In this document: positions 1-9,076 of the stretch, piece after piece
Numbering within the stretch: position 1 is the stretch's first letter
Layout of the letters: each line of letters opens with the position of its first letter
Assembly: GCF_023716465.1 (NCBI RefSeq)
Contig: NZ_CP092415.1
Location: 1,465,501 to 1,529,500, forward strand
DNA: 64,000 bases
Direction of reading: 5' to 3'
Origin: Flagellimonas marinaquae
GTDB taxonomy: Bacteria > Bacteroidota > Bacteroidia > Flavobacteriales > Flavobacteriaceae
Notes under the pieces: generated by a model
Seen by the model: only the letters and a program-made list of their open reading frames with translations
Database searches by the model: none
Told to the model about the DNA's origin: nothing
Translations under genes and position numbers: made by a program

Positions 1-170
1 GTATCGAGCATCCCGATAACGTTTAGCAATGTGGATTTACCGGAGCCCGATGGTCCCATTACCGAAATAAACTCTCCTTCCTGTACTTCGAGGTTTATGT
101 CCTTGAGCAAAAAAAAGCGTTGACCCCCTGAATGGACCCATTTAAATATGTTGTTAAGTTGTAGTAGCAT
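1..170 (-). CDS. ABC transporter ATP-binding protein, N-terminal part (cut by window edge)
   Basis: Reading the minus strand from an ATG at 168-170 gives about 56 residues ending in a complete Walker A motif (GPSGSGKST) followed by LLNVIGMLD, typical of the MacB/LolD class of ATPases that energise FtsX-type permeases. The rest lies to the left of the window. The ATG begins one base after the stop of the serine hydrolase gene, so it is the last visible gene of the long export operon. It would be the second ATPase of that operon and may power some of the five permeases upstream. Confidence 0.85.
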   Translation of the reverse strand, partial: MLLQLNNIFKWVHSGGQRFFLLKDINLEVQEGEFISVMGPSGSGKSTLLNVIGMLD

Positions 171-171
171 G

Positions 172-1668
172 TTATTTCTTATTTAGTTGTTCTATCCTTT
201 TAGTTGCATTATCGCACCAGTAGCAATTAGATTCGGGCTTAAGTTCCAAGGCTTTTTTATAGCTTTTTAATGAGTTAACCGTGTCGTTTATCAAAAAATA
301 GCCTTCTCCCAAGGTATCCCATAGGTTTCCGTCTTCGGGGAAAAGCTCGGTATTCAATTTTAAAAGTGCTATGCCCCAATTTATGTCCAAATCTTCCGAA
401 ACCTGCTTAAATCCAATACGGTTCAACAATGCCTTTTCCTTTATTGGCGCTCCTGTTCGCTTTTCTATAAACCCTGGCAATTCGCTCAATTTATTAGGTG
501 TATTTGTCCTTATAAAATCAAAAACCAATTCATATGAGTTTTTTGGTATAGGATCGGGATCATAATCTTTATCCGTCGCCATTGATGCAATTTCCCACGC
601 AACATTCTCCGATTGTGGATTTAAAATACTGCTCGACAATGCAATAATTACCATATCGTCCTCAACAAATCTGAGGAAGTCCGCAAAGTAAATGCCATTG
701 CTGCCGTTGTGTGCAACAATTTTTGAGTTGTTCTGTGTATTGAATATCGCCCAACCATACCCATAAAAGGAACTGTTTGATTCATTCTCGGACACATATG
801 GGTACTCCATCATTTTTTTGGATTCGGCAGAAAGTACTGTGTTTTTTTCCAATGCCAGGTGCCAAGTATATAAATCTTCTACCGTAGAGTATATATCGCC
901 TTTTCCGATACTGTACCAATGATCATTGTTCGCGGGCAAATACTGTTGTGTTATCCCCCAATCTTTCCATTGCCCTGTGGTGTAATGGTAATAATACCCG
1001 TGAGCAATTCGCTCGCTATTAAACCCAATTCCTTTGTACCCGGTATGGTTCATTTGTAAAGGTTCCCAAAAGTTGATTCTTAAAAATGATTCATAATCCA
1101 TTTGGGAGACTTTCTCAATAATAGCGGCCAACATTATGTAATTGGCATTGGCATAGGTGTGCTTGGTTCCGGGGGCATACATTAGCTTGGATGTAAAAAA
1201 CTCCTTTAAAAAGGCTTCTTTTTTAGCTGGGTCGTATCTAAAACCTCCTGTACTTGGTGATATACCAGATGTCTGTACAAGTAATTGATGAACGGTAATA
1301 TTCTTCTTATCGATGGGTGATTGAGGGAAGAACTTTTCAATTTTATCCGAAACATCCAACTTGCCATCTTCCATTAGCTTTAATATTGCCGCTGCGGTAA
1401 ATTGCTTTGTCACAGAACCAATATTGAATACTGTAGATGGGGTGTTCTTAATTTTCAATTTTTTATCGGCCCAACCATACCCTTTTGAAAAAATAACCTT
1501 TCCTTTTTTGGCCACAAGTACACTTCCCGAATATCCATTGTTTTCACTTTGGCTCAAATAGTTATCAATTTTAAGCTCAAGTTCGTTTTTAGTAACGGGA
1601 GTTTGGCCAAAAGTAGTCACTACAAACAGTAATATCAGACCTATGGCTTGCAATACAGAGTATCTCAT
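172..1668 (-). CDS. Serine hydrolase, beta-lactamase/PBP fold, with C-terminal TPR-like tail
   Basis: A 498-residue secreted protein. Residues 1-22 form a signal peptide. The class C beta-lactamase/DD-peptidase catalytic motifs are present: SxxK at S85-K88 (SVTK), YxN at Y172-N174 (YAN) and an HNG triad at 320-322 in place of KTG. Such proteins act in the periplasm or on the surface as peptidases, esterases or peptidoglycan-related hydrolases; the substrate cannot be read from sequence. About residues 440-495 look like a single TPR-type repeat. It lies 9 bp downstream of an FtsX permease and 1 bp upstream of an ATPase start, so it is co-transcribed with the exporter and may act on the exported molecule or on a toxic compound. 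Confidence 0.85.
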   Translation of the reverse strand: MRYSVLQAIGLILLFVVTTFGQTPVTKNELELKIDNYLSQSENNGYSGSVLVAKKGKVIFSKGYGWADKKLKIKNTPSTVFNIGSVTKQFTAAAILKLMEDGKLDVSDKIEKFFPQSPIDKKNITVHQLLVQTSGISPSTGGFRYDPAKKEAFLKEFFTSKLMYAPGTKHTYANANYIMLAAIIEKVSQMDYESFLRINFWEPLQMNHTGYKGIGFNSERIAHGYYYHYTTGQWKDWGITQQYLPANNDHWYSIGKGDIYSTVEDLYTWHLALEKNTVLSAESKKMMEYPYVSENESNSSFYGYGWAIFNTQNNSKIVAHNGSNGIYFADFLRFVEDDMVIIALSSSILNPQSENVAWEIASMATDKDYDPDPIPKNSYELVFDFIRTNTPNKLSELPGFIEKRTGAPIKEKALLNRIGFKQVSEDLDINWGIALLKLNTELFPEDGNLWDTLGEGYFLINDTVNSLKSYKKALELKPESNCYWCDNATKRIEQLNKK

Positions 1669-1677
1669 GTTGTATAA

Positions 1678-4092
1678 TTATTCTGTCCGTAAACTTTTCA
1701 CGGGATTGATCGAAGCTGCTTTTACGGTTCGTGACCCAACGGTAACCAATGCTATAAAAGAGGCTACAAGGCCGGCACCTACAAAAAACAACGGACTTAG
1801 ATACACGTGCGAAGCATAGTTCTGTAACCATTCATGCAAAAAATACCATGCAATCGGTGTGGCAATTATAAAGGCCAGACCAACAAGTTTTAAAAAATCC
1901 TTGGTAAGCAAAAGTGCTACGGAGGAAACACTGGCCCCAACCACTTTTCGTACACCTATCTCCTTGGTTCTTTGTGCCACCACTAACATGGAGATGGCAA
2001 AAAGGCCTATACAGCTCAATAAAATGCCAAGTATACTCCCACTGGTAATTATTGTCGCCATTGTTTTTTCCCGGCGGAAAGTCCGATCTACGTTTTCATC
2101 CAAAAAAGACCCCAAAAACTCTGCTTGGGGCTCTATTTTTTTCCAAGCAGTTTTAATGGCTTCAAAGGAATTTGCCACATTATTTGGTGATACCTTCACA
2201 TAGGCATAGTACAGGTCCCAATTTTTATCCATAAAAAGTGTGAGCGGCTCTATTTTTTTACCCACATCCTGAAAATTGTAATCTTTTATCACCCCTATTA
2301 CAGAGTACACCACGTCTTCGTCCATGGGTATAGTGACCGCTAATGGGTCCTCTGCTCCCAATTGTTTTGCCATGGTCTCGTTTATGACCAAACTAAGACT
2401 ATCGGTCTGGTGTTCCCTGTTGAACATTCGGCCCGTTATTATTTCCAGGTCTAAGGTCTCTGCATAGTCGTAATCAACAGTAATGGTATTTGTGACCACG
2501 CCACGCCCTTGGTAATCAAAACCCATCATACTGCTGGAAAGGCTTCCGTCCCGACCCAAACCAAGGTTGTTGTCCGCGCCGGTCACGCTTAAAATATCCG
2601 GGTTTCCCGTAAGTTCTTCCCGTAACAGTTGTACCACATTGTAACTCTGTTTTTTGCCATTTAAGGGTATAGAGATCACTTGTTCTTTGTTGTAACCCAA
2701 ATCCTTGTTCCTCATAAAATCCAATTGACCGTTCAAAACCAAAGTTCCGCTGATCAAAATAATGGCTATGGCAAACTGCACTACAATGAGTCCATTACGC
2801 AATCTATTTTTACCAAGGTCTAATTTGCCTTTTAAGGCTTTCAGAGCACCCAATTTACTCATCAACAATGCCGGATATCCTCCTGCTATCAAGGTGATAC
2901 AAAAAATAACCAGTCCAAAAATTAGGATTACTTCTGGTTGGGCAACATCGGCGAAAGTGGCCTTGGTATTAAAAAGTGTCTTAAATGGGTTCAATAGCAT
3001 TTGGCTGACCATTAATCCCAGTACGATGGACAATGCAAAAACAAATAGACTCTCCATCCAAAACTGAAAGAACAATTGCTTTTGTATAGCGCCCAAGGTT
3101 TTACGCATGCCAACTTCCTTTAAGCGTTTCTCGCTAAGGGCAATGCTCATGTTTATAAAGTTTGCGCTAACTATAAAAATAATTACCATGGCAATGCACA
3201 AAATTATAATTGGAAATGTACGGTTCGCCTCCGCCACTCCGGTATTATAAGATACAAAGTGTAGATCGGTTATAGGTGTCAAATGGAATTGCTTGTAATG
3301 GCCTTCCGCATTGGGTTGTGCTCCATCCCTAATATCGCTTTCTATGCTTTCTTGGTAATGGAGCGAGGTAAAGGCCTCTGTACTCTGCTCAAACTGTATT
3401 GGATCCACTCCATTTTCCAATTGAAGATAAATTGGGTGGAACTGGGAATCCCAGCGATCAATGTTGGAAAGAAATTCCGGATGGTTCTCAAATGGAATCA
3501 CTATCCCAAAATCGATGCTGCTATTGGCCGGGGTATCCTTTAAAATGGAAGCAATCGTAAATGGCTTTTCTTCTCGTCCGATTTTTATGGAAATCGTTTT
3601 TCCGACCACATTATCCACGGTGCCGAATATTTTTTTTGCGGTCTTAACGGTAATTCCAACAGAATTCTTCTCTGGCAAAGGATTTCTTGTATCATCCCAC
3701 AAGGTTGGATAGGTAAAAATTTTAAAAAATTCCGGATCAACATACTCGGCATCCAAACTCAGCTCCTTGGTATTGTAGGTGACCAAAACATCCTCGCTCA
3801 CAGTTCTTGCGATATATTTTATGCCAGCAACCTCCTCTTTAAGGGCTGGTGCCAAAGGAACAGGGTTGGACACACTTGCCTCTACTCCCCTTGGGGTTTG
3901 GTGGGATAAGTAAAGTTGATACGCCACATCTTTATTTTTATGGAACTGGTCGTAGGAAAGTTCAAAAAGTGCCGTCATTACCAAGAGAATGGCCACAGCA
4001 AATGCGGAGGTCAATCCTATCATATTGGATAAGGTAAATATTCTGTTCTTGATAAGATTTCTCCAAGCGATTTTTAAATAGTTCTTGAACAT
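1678..4092 (-). CDS. FtsX/MacB-family ABC permease (fifth of five, in order of transcription)
   Basis: An 804-residue inner-membrane permease with the duplicated MacB_PCD-FtsX layout. There is one N-terminal membrane helix (about 20-42), a periplasmic domain to about 285, three helices to about 412, a central helix near 440-460, a second periplasmic domain and three C-terminal helices. The cytoplasmic coupling motif occurs twice (EVGMRKTLGA and EIGVRKVVGAS), and the tail NPVKSLRTE is shared with the four neighbours. It has no nucleotide-binding domain, so it must borrow an ATPase from the operon. It starts with MFKNYLKIAWRNL like its paralogues, 29 bp after the preceding gene. The transported substrate is unknown. 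Confidence 0.9.
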   Translation of the reverse strand: MFKNYLKIAWRNLIKNRIFTLSNMIGLTSAFAVAILLVMTALFELSYDQFHKNKDVAYQLYLSHQTPRGVEASVSNPVPLAPALKEEVAGIKYIARTVSEDVLVTYNTKELSLDAEYVDPEFFKIFTYPTLWDDTRNPLPEKNSVGITVKTAKKIFGTVDNVVGKTISIKIGREEKPFTIASILKDTPANSSIDFGIVIPFENHPEFLSNIDRWDSQFHPIYLQLENGVDPIQFEQSTEAFTSLHYQESIESDIRDGAQPNAEGHYKQFHLTPITDLHFVSYNTGVAEANRTFPIIILCIAMVIIFIVSANFINMSIALSEKRLKEVGMRKTLGAIQKQLFFQFWMESLFVFALSIVLGLMVSQMLLNPFKTLFNTKATFADVAQPEVILIFGLVIFCITLIAGGYPALLMSKLGALKALKGKLDLGKNRLRNGLIVVQFAIAIILISGTLVLNGQLDFMRNKDLGYNKEQVISIPLNGKKQSYNVVQLLREELTGNPDILSVTGADNNLGLGRDGSLSSSMMGFDYQGRGVVTNTITVDYDYAETLDLEIITGRMFNREHQTDSLSLVINETMAKQLGAEDPLAVTIPMDEDVVYSVIGVIKDYNFQDVGKKIEPLTLFMDKNWDLYYAYVKVSPNNVANSFEAIKTAWKKIEPQAEFLGSFLDENVDRTFRREKTMATIITSGSILGILLSCIGLFAISMLVVAQRTKEIGVRKVVGASVSSVALLLTKDFLKLVGLAFIIATPIAWYFLHEWLQNYASHVYLSPLFFVGAGLVASFIALVTVGSRTVKAASINPVKSLRTE

Positions 4093-4121
4093 ACTATAGT
4101 TTTTTGATTGATGATTTTCGA

Positions 4122-6572
4122 CTATTCGTTCCTTAGGCTATCCACGGGGTTGATCTTTGCCGTTTTATAGGTTCTGGCGCTGATCACCGCAATGGCCACC
4201 AATACCATTCCTAAGCCACCGGACATAAATACCCACCAACTCATATTGGTTTTATAGGCAAAGTCCTGAATCCATTCTTGTATCAGGTACCACGAAATGG
4301 GCACAGAGATCGCAAAAGCAATTCCTACCAAAATCAAAAATTCCTTACAGAGCAATAGGTTCAATTGTGCAACATTGGCCCCCAACACTTTGCGAACCCC
4401 GATTTCCTTTACCCTGCGTTCCGTGGTATATACAACCAATCCCAAAAGTCCCATACAACTGATCAATATGGCCAATCCCGTAGCCCATTTTAGTAATTGA
4501 ACCGTGCTTCTTTCGGTACGATAAAAATTCTTGACTATCTCATCCATAAACTGAAGACGCATTTCCTCTTCCGGATAAACTGTGGACCAAGCTTCCTCGA
4601 TTTGTTTGATTGCAACGTCCCATTGTTCAGGATCTGGGCCCAGATCAAAATGCACACTATGGAAGGGCGAATAGTTGTCCCCGCCCCAATCCCCGGTCAT
4701 TGCCATTGGGTTTATTCCTGATTTTAAAGAGCGTTGGTTAAAATCCTGCATAAGTCCTACTATCTGAATGTTCGTAGTGTCCAGTTTTAAAAATTCACCG
4801 ACCACGTCCTCGGGGTTTTCAAACCCCATTTCCTTGGCAAAAGCTTCGTTTACGACATACTCCTGTATACTGTCGTTCAAACGATCACGACCAGATATGA
4901 TGGGAATATTGTAGGTATCCAAATAATTTGCATCGCCCCACAGTATTTGAGTGGATTGATGCTTCTCAAGATCACCCTTAAAGTAATCGAGCACGGTGGA
5001 CGTATAACTGTTCGAAGCCGGAGGGTCTCCTCCCAAACTAACTGAGGATAGTTGTTTGATTTCTTTTACTTGACTAAAAAAACGCTCTTTTTTAATCGCT
5101 GATCGATCGTTCCGTGGAACGGTAACAAATGCTACGGCATCGGTTTTAATGCCCATGTCGGTGTTCATTACATAATGCAGTTGTTTGGCCACCAAAAGGG
5201 TCCCGATGATAAAAACCTGTGCGACCACAAATTGAAAAACCGTTAAGGTCTTCCGCAATCGTACACCTTGATCTCCTTTGGAAAATTGACCTTTTAAAAC
5301 GGATGCCGGTCGAAACCCGGATAGCACAAAAGCAGGATAAAACCCGGACAATATGGCTACCAGGACAACTAGACCAATAATTCCAAGTATCCCAACAAAG
5401 GAATAAAGCACGGAGAGTGAAATATCTCCAGGCAAAAAATCTGAGAATTGCCGGAGAAGAAAAGGTGCCAGTACCAGAGATAACGCTGCCGCTATACTGG
5501 TTAAAATGAATGATTCAAACAAAAACTGCCGAATCACCTGCTTTTTGGAGCTGCCCAGTGTTTTGCGTATTCCTATTTCTTTTGCCCTTGTGAGTGCTTG
5601 TGCCGAATTAAGGTTAATAAAATTGGCACATCCCAACAATAAAAGGAACAAAGCCACAAACCCTAAACTCTTTAGCACTTTTATACTCGCAACGTGTTCC
5701 GAATTATTGAAAGGATACTCAGCGTATTCCCCGCCAAAATGTATTTCGGAAAGGGGTTGCATAAGAAAGGTGCGTGTTTCGTTCTCGGCCCAAGGCGCTT
5801 TATTTTTATGTTCTTTGGCCAATGCATCCAAACGGGATCGTATGGCAACTATACTTGCCTCGTCCTTTATCTTAAAAAATAATTGGTTTCCTGAACTGGT
5901 ACTGTTCCATTCATTATTTGTTTCTATATCGGGCAGGCCAAACATTTTGGCCGATGCCATGGACATAAACTCACTAAACCTTAAATCGCTGTTCTGGGTA
6001 AAATTGGCTACCACGCCCGTTACTTTTACCGGAATGGAATCGTTATACATCAACGTTTTACCAACAACAGTCCCAACTTCCGTATGCGGGAAGTATTTTT
6101 CTGCTGTTTTTCTTGTGAGTACCACTTGGGCAGCTTCGGCAAGTGCCGACTCCTTGTCTCCAGCAATCCAATCGTAGGTAAACAACTGAAAGTAGGTATT
6201 ATCCGCTAAAATGGAGTTTTGAATGTTCTTAAATGTGAGGTCCAAGTTCTTGTTTTCAACTTTTGAAAAACTTGTGTTTCTAAAATGGGTGGCCAGTTCA
6301 ACCCCTGTTGTTCCTTCTTGAAAAGTACGGGCCAACGGTAGGGCGACCCCTCGATTGGAAAACGTATTTCCGTGGGATTCCCACTCCGTCGTTAACCGGT
6401 AAATTCTGTCCTTATCTTTATGAAAGGTATCGAACGTAAAATCGTAATGGACAATTGAACCGATCACCATCGTAGCACAAACACCTATGGAAAGCCCCAG
6501 TACATTGATCAAGGAAAAGAGCTTGTTCTTTAATATACTCCGCAAAGCGATTTTAAGATAGTTTACGATCAT
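4122..6572 (-). CDS. FtsX/MacB-family ABC permease (fourth of five)
   Basis: An 816-residue permease and paralogue of its neighbours. It has an N-terminal helix (about 20-40), a large periplasmic domain, three helices with EIGIRKTLGSS just after the first, a central helix near 460, a second periplasmic domain and three C-terminal helices with EIGVRKVLGAN. It ends in NPVDSLRNE. It is the most divergent of the five at its start (MIVNYLKIALRSIL) and lacks the TCAATCAAAAA-type leader seen before the other four. The gap to the preceding gene is 24 bp. Double-FtsX proteins of this length belong to MacAB-TolC-like export or mechanotransmission systems; the substrate is unknown. Confidence 0.9.
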   Translation of the reverse strand: MIVNYLKIALRSILKNKLFSLINVLGLSIGVCATMVIGSIVHYDFTFDTFHKDKDRIYRLTTEWESHGNTFSNRGVALPLARTFQEGTTGVELATHFRNTSFSKVENKNLDLTFKNIQNSILADNTYFQLFTYDWIAGDKESALAEAAQVVLTRKTAEKYFPHTEVGTVVGKTLMYNDSIPVKVTGVVANFTQNSDLRFSEFMSMASAKMFGLPDIETNNEWNSTSSGNQLFFKIKDEASIVAIRSRLDALAKEHKNKAPWAENETRTFLMQPLSEIHFGGEYAEYPFNNSEHVASIKVLKSLGFVALFLLLLGCANFINLNSAQALTRAKEIGIRKTLGSSKKQVIRQFLFESFILTSIAAALSLVLAPFLLRQFSDFLPGDISLSVLYSFVGILGIIGLVVLVAILSGFYPAFVLSGFRPASVLKGQFSKGDQGVRLRKTLTVFQFVVAQVFIIGTLLVAKQLHYVMNTDMGIKTDAVAFVTVPRNDRSAIKKERFFSQVKEIKQLSSVSLGGDPPASNSYTSTVLDYFKGDLEKHQSTQILWGDANYLDTYNIPIISGRDRLNDSIQEYVVNEAFAKEMGFENPEDVVGEFLKLDTTNIQIVGLMQDFNQRSLKSGINPMAMTGDWGGDNYSPFHSVHFDLGPDPEQWDVAIKQIEEAWSTVYPEEEMRLQFMDEIVKNFYRTERSTVQLLKWATGLAILISCMGLLGLVVYTTERRVKEIGVRKVLGANVAQLNLLLCKEFLILVGIAFAISVPISWYLIQEWIQDFAYKTNMSWWVFMSGGLGMVLVAIAVISARTYKTAKINPVDSLRNE

Positions 6573-6596
6573 TTTACTTTTTTAATTTGTTTCCTT

Positions 6597-9029
6597 TTAT
6601 TCTGCCCTTAGGCTCTTCACCGGATTCACAATGGCTGCCTTTATACTTTGGTAGCTCACGGTTACAAGTGCAACGCCGACAGCCAACAATGCGGACAGGG
6701 CAAAAATCCACCATGGAATATCGATTCGGTACGAGAAATCCTGTAGCCAACGGTCCATGGCATACCAGCCCAATGGCAAAGCTATAACCACCGCAAGCCC
6801 CACCAGTTTTAAAAAGTCCGAGGACAAACGGTAAACTATCTGTCCCACGCCTGCTCCCAGTACTTTTCTTACACCGATTTCCTTTACGCGTTTTTGAGCA
6901 TTGAATGTAGCTAGGCCCAAAAGTCCAAGACAGGCAATAATAATGGACAATATGGTGAAGATCATAAAAATCCTTCCCAGTCTTTGTTCCGCATCGTAGC
7001 TGGTGTTAAAAGAATCGTCCATAAAATAACTGTCGAATGGCTGGGTAGGCGCCATATTCCTCCAAATATTCTCAATTTCGGTAAGAGTTCGGGACACATC
7101 GCCTCCATTTAGCTTTATGGCCAAGTTGCTGGAAAATTCCGCTCCATTGAACAGAGCAAGAGCCCCTACTTCTTCTCTTAGTGTCTCAAAATGAAAGTCT
7201 TTTACCACTCCAATTACGGTTGATAAGGTGCCCTCTTCCAAATTATTTACAAATTGGGTTCCGATAACGGTTTCCGGTGTTTTTCCGAGTATGGAGACCG
7301 CTTTCTCGTTCACAATTATGGCCAATGAGTCTGTGGCGAATTTATCGAGATCGAAAGTTCGTCCGGAAACCAAGGAAAGTCCAATAGTAATCAAATAATC
7401 ATCGTCCACGGCCCATTGTTGCATGTTGATGGATTTTTCCTGGCTGCGGTCTTCTGCCAACAAATAAGTGCCGCTGCTGCGGGCCGAAGGTGTGGGCAAA
7501 AAGCTGCTCAATGTGGCATTGTCTACTTGACTAAGTCGCAATACGGCATCTTTAAATGCTTGTTTTCTTCCTTCGAGTGCGTTTACTCCTCCTATGATCA
7601 ACACTTGGTTCTTTCCATACCCCAGATCTTTGCCCTGGATAAATCTGAGTTGTTGAAATACGGTGAGTGTGCCCATGATCAAAAACACCGATATACTAAA
7701 TTGCAGTATGACCAGGGCATTCCTTACCCTTCCACCGCCGATGGCGTTGTCCCCTTGCCCCTTAAGTACTTTTGCCGCTACAAAACGTGACATAAAAAAG
7801 GCAGGATAACTTCCGGAAAACAGACCAAGAACCAATGCGGCAATAATCAAAATCAGCCAAAAAATTGGATTGGAAAAAGGAACGGACAATTCTTTTCCTG
7901 AAAGCTCATTATAGAAAGGAATGGCAATATAGGCCACGATTATGGCAAATATCAGGGCTCCCATGGCGATAAGTCCAGACTCCGTTAAAAACTGACCAAT
8001 CAATCCGCTGCGCTGGGACCCCAATGTTTTTCTAATTCCTACTTCTTTTGCTCGTTTTAGCGAATGCGCCGTGGAAAGGTTCATAAAGTTAACACTGGCC
8101 AATACCAGTAAAATAAGAGCAATGGCTCCTAGAATATACACGTTTTTGATATCGCTCACGGCACTGAACTCCGGGTTTCTTCCAGAATGTAAGTGAATGT
8201 CGGTCAAAGGAATGGTGGAATAGTTCACATAATTGCCTGAATCCAGAAATTGCTGTTCCGTAATGCCCGGAAAAAACCGCTGTGCGTAGGGAATCAAATA
8301 TCTTCCCACCATGGCCTGTAACTCATTTTGTATGTCGGTTCCGGTGGTGCCGGGCACCAATTTTATGAAGGTAAAATAATTATGGTTGCCCCATTCGGCC
8401 AACTGGGCATCCTCATATCCGGACATGGCCAAGAAAAGAGGTTTGTCCTTAAAAATTGAGTTCTTCGGCAAGTCTTCCAGTACACCTGTTACGGTGTACA
8501 TATCTTGATCATTGATCACAAGTGTTTTTCCTACGGCCCGATCTATGGGAAAGTGTTTTTCGGCAGCAGTTCTTGTAATCACCATTGTATTGGGCTCTGT
8601 CAATGCGGTTCGCTTATCACCATACAGCAATTCAATGCCGAACATATCGAAAAACGTAGAGTCGGCATAGGATACTTGGGGCTCCCGAACATTGTCTTTA
8701 GCGTTTTGGGAACGAATAAAAACACCTCCTATATTTCGAAACCTTGTGGCCATCTCCACTTGGGGTATGTCGTTTACCATGGCTCCTGCCATGGGTGCCG
8801 ATACCTCGGCATTTTCTTCCGCTGCACCGCCGAACTTCATATCCGTATTGATGCGATAGATGCGTTCCGCGTCCGTGAACATTTTATCGTGGCTCAGGTC
8901 ATCGTAAATGTAAAGGCCGAGCAAAAGCCCACCAGCCATTCCTATTGCTAATCCGAAAACATTGAGAAAGGTGAAGAATGGCTGCTTTTTAAGGCTTCTC
9001 CAGGCTATTTTTAGATTGTTCCTAAACAT
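6597..9029 (-). CDS. FtsX/MacB-family ABC permease (third of five)
   Basis: An 810-residue double-FtsX permease. The N-terminal helix lies at about 20-44, the first FtsX block carries EVGIRKTLGSQ, and the second carries EIGVRKVLGAG followed by two last helices and NPVKSLRAE. The two periplasmic domains differ strongly from those of the sister proteins while the membrane blocks stay alike, as expected for paralogues that diverged in what they contact outside the membrane. No ATPase domain is present. The ATG at 9027-9029 is preceded on the coding strand by the leader motif shared with three sisters. Confidence 0.9.
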   Translation of the reverse strand: MFRNNLKIAWRSLKKQPFFTFLNVFGLAIGMAGGLLLGLYIYDDLSHDKMFTDAERIYRINTDMKFGGAAEENAEVSAPMAGAMVNDIPQVEMATRFRNIGGVFIRSQNAKDNVREPQVSYADSTFFDMFGIELLYGDKRTALTEPNTMVITRTAAEKHFPIDRAVGKTLVINDQDMYTVTGVLEDLPKNSIFKDKPLFLAMSGYEDAQLAEWGNHNYFTFIKLVPGTTGTDIQNELQAMVGRYLIPYAQRFFPGITEQQFLDSGNYVNYSTIPLTDIHLHSGRNPEFSAVSDIKNVYILGAIALILLVLASVNFMNLSTAHSLKRAKEVGIRKTLGSQRSGLIGQFLTESGLIAMGALIFAIIVAYIAIPFYNELSGKELSVPFSNPIFWLILIIAALVLGLFSGSYPAFFMSRFVAAKVLKGQGDNAIGGGRVRNALVILQFSISVFLIMGTLTVFQQLRFIQGKDLGYGKNQVLIIGGVNALEGRKQAFKDAVLRLSQVDNATLSSFLPTPSARSSGTYLLAEDRSQEKSINMQQWAVDDDYLITIGLSLVSGRTFDLDKFATDSLAIIVNEKAVSILGKTPETVIGTQFVNNLEEGTLSTVIGVVKDFHFETLREEVGALALFNGAEFSSNLAIKLNGGDVSRTLTEIENIWRNMAPTQPFDSYFMDDSFNTSYDAEQRLGRIFMIFTILSIIIACLGLLGLATFNAQKRVKEIGVRKVLGAGVGQIVYRLSSDFLKLVGLAVVIALPLGWYAMDRWLQDFSYRIDIPWWIFALSALLAVGVALVTVSYQSIKAAIVNPVKSLRAE

Positions 9030-9076
9030 GGTGTTCGTTTTTGATTGATGTAGTTATTACTCCTACAGAATTGATG

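Noticed and set aside
5506..6177. 223-codon plus-strand ORF opposite a permease
   Set aside because: Antisense shadow of a well-supported FtsX gene, with unnatural composition.
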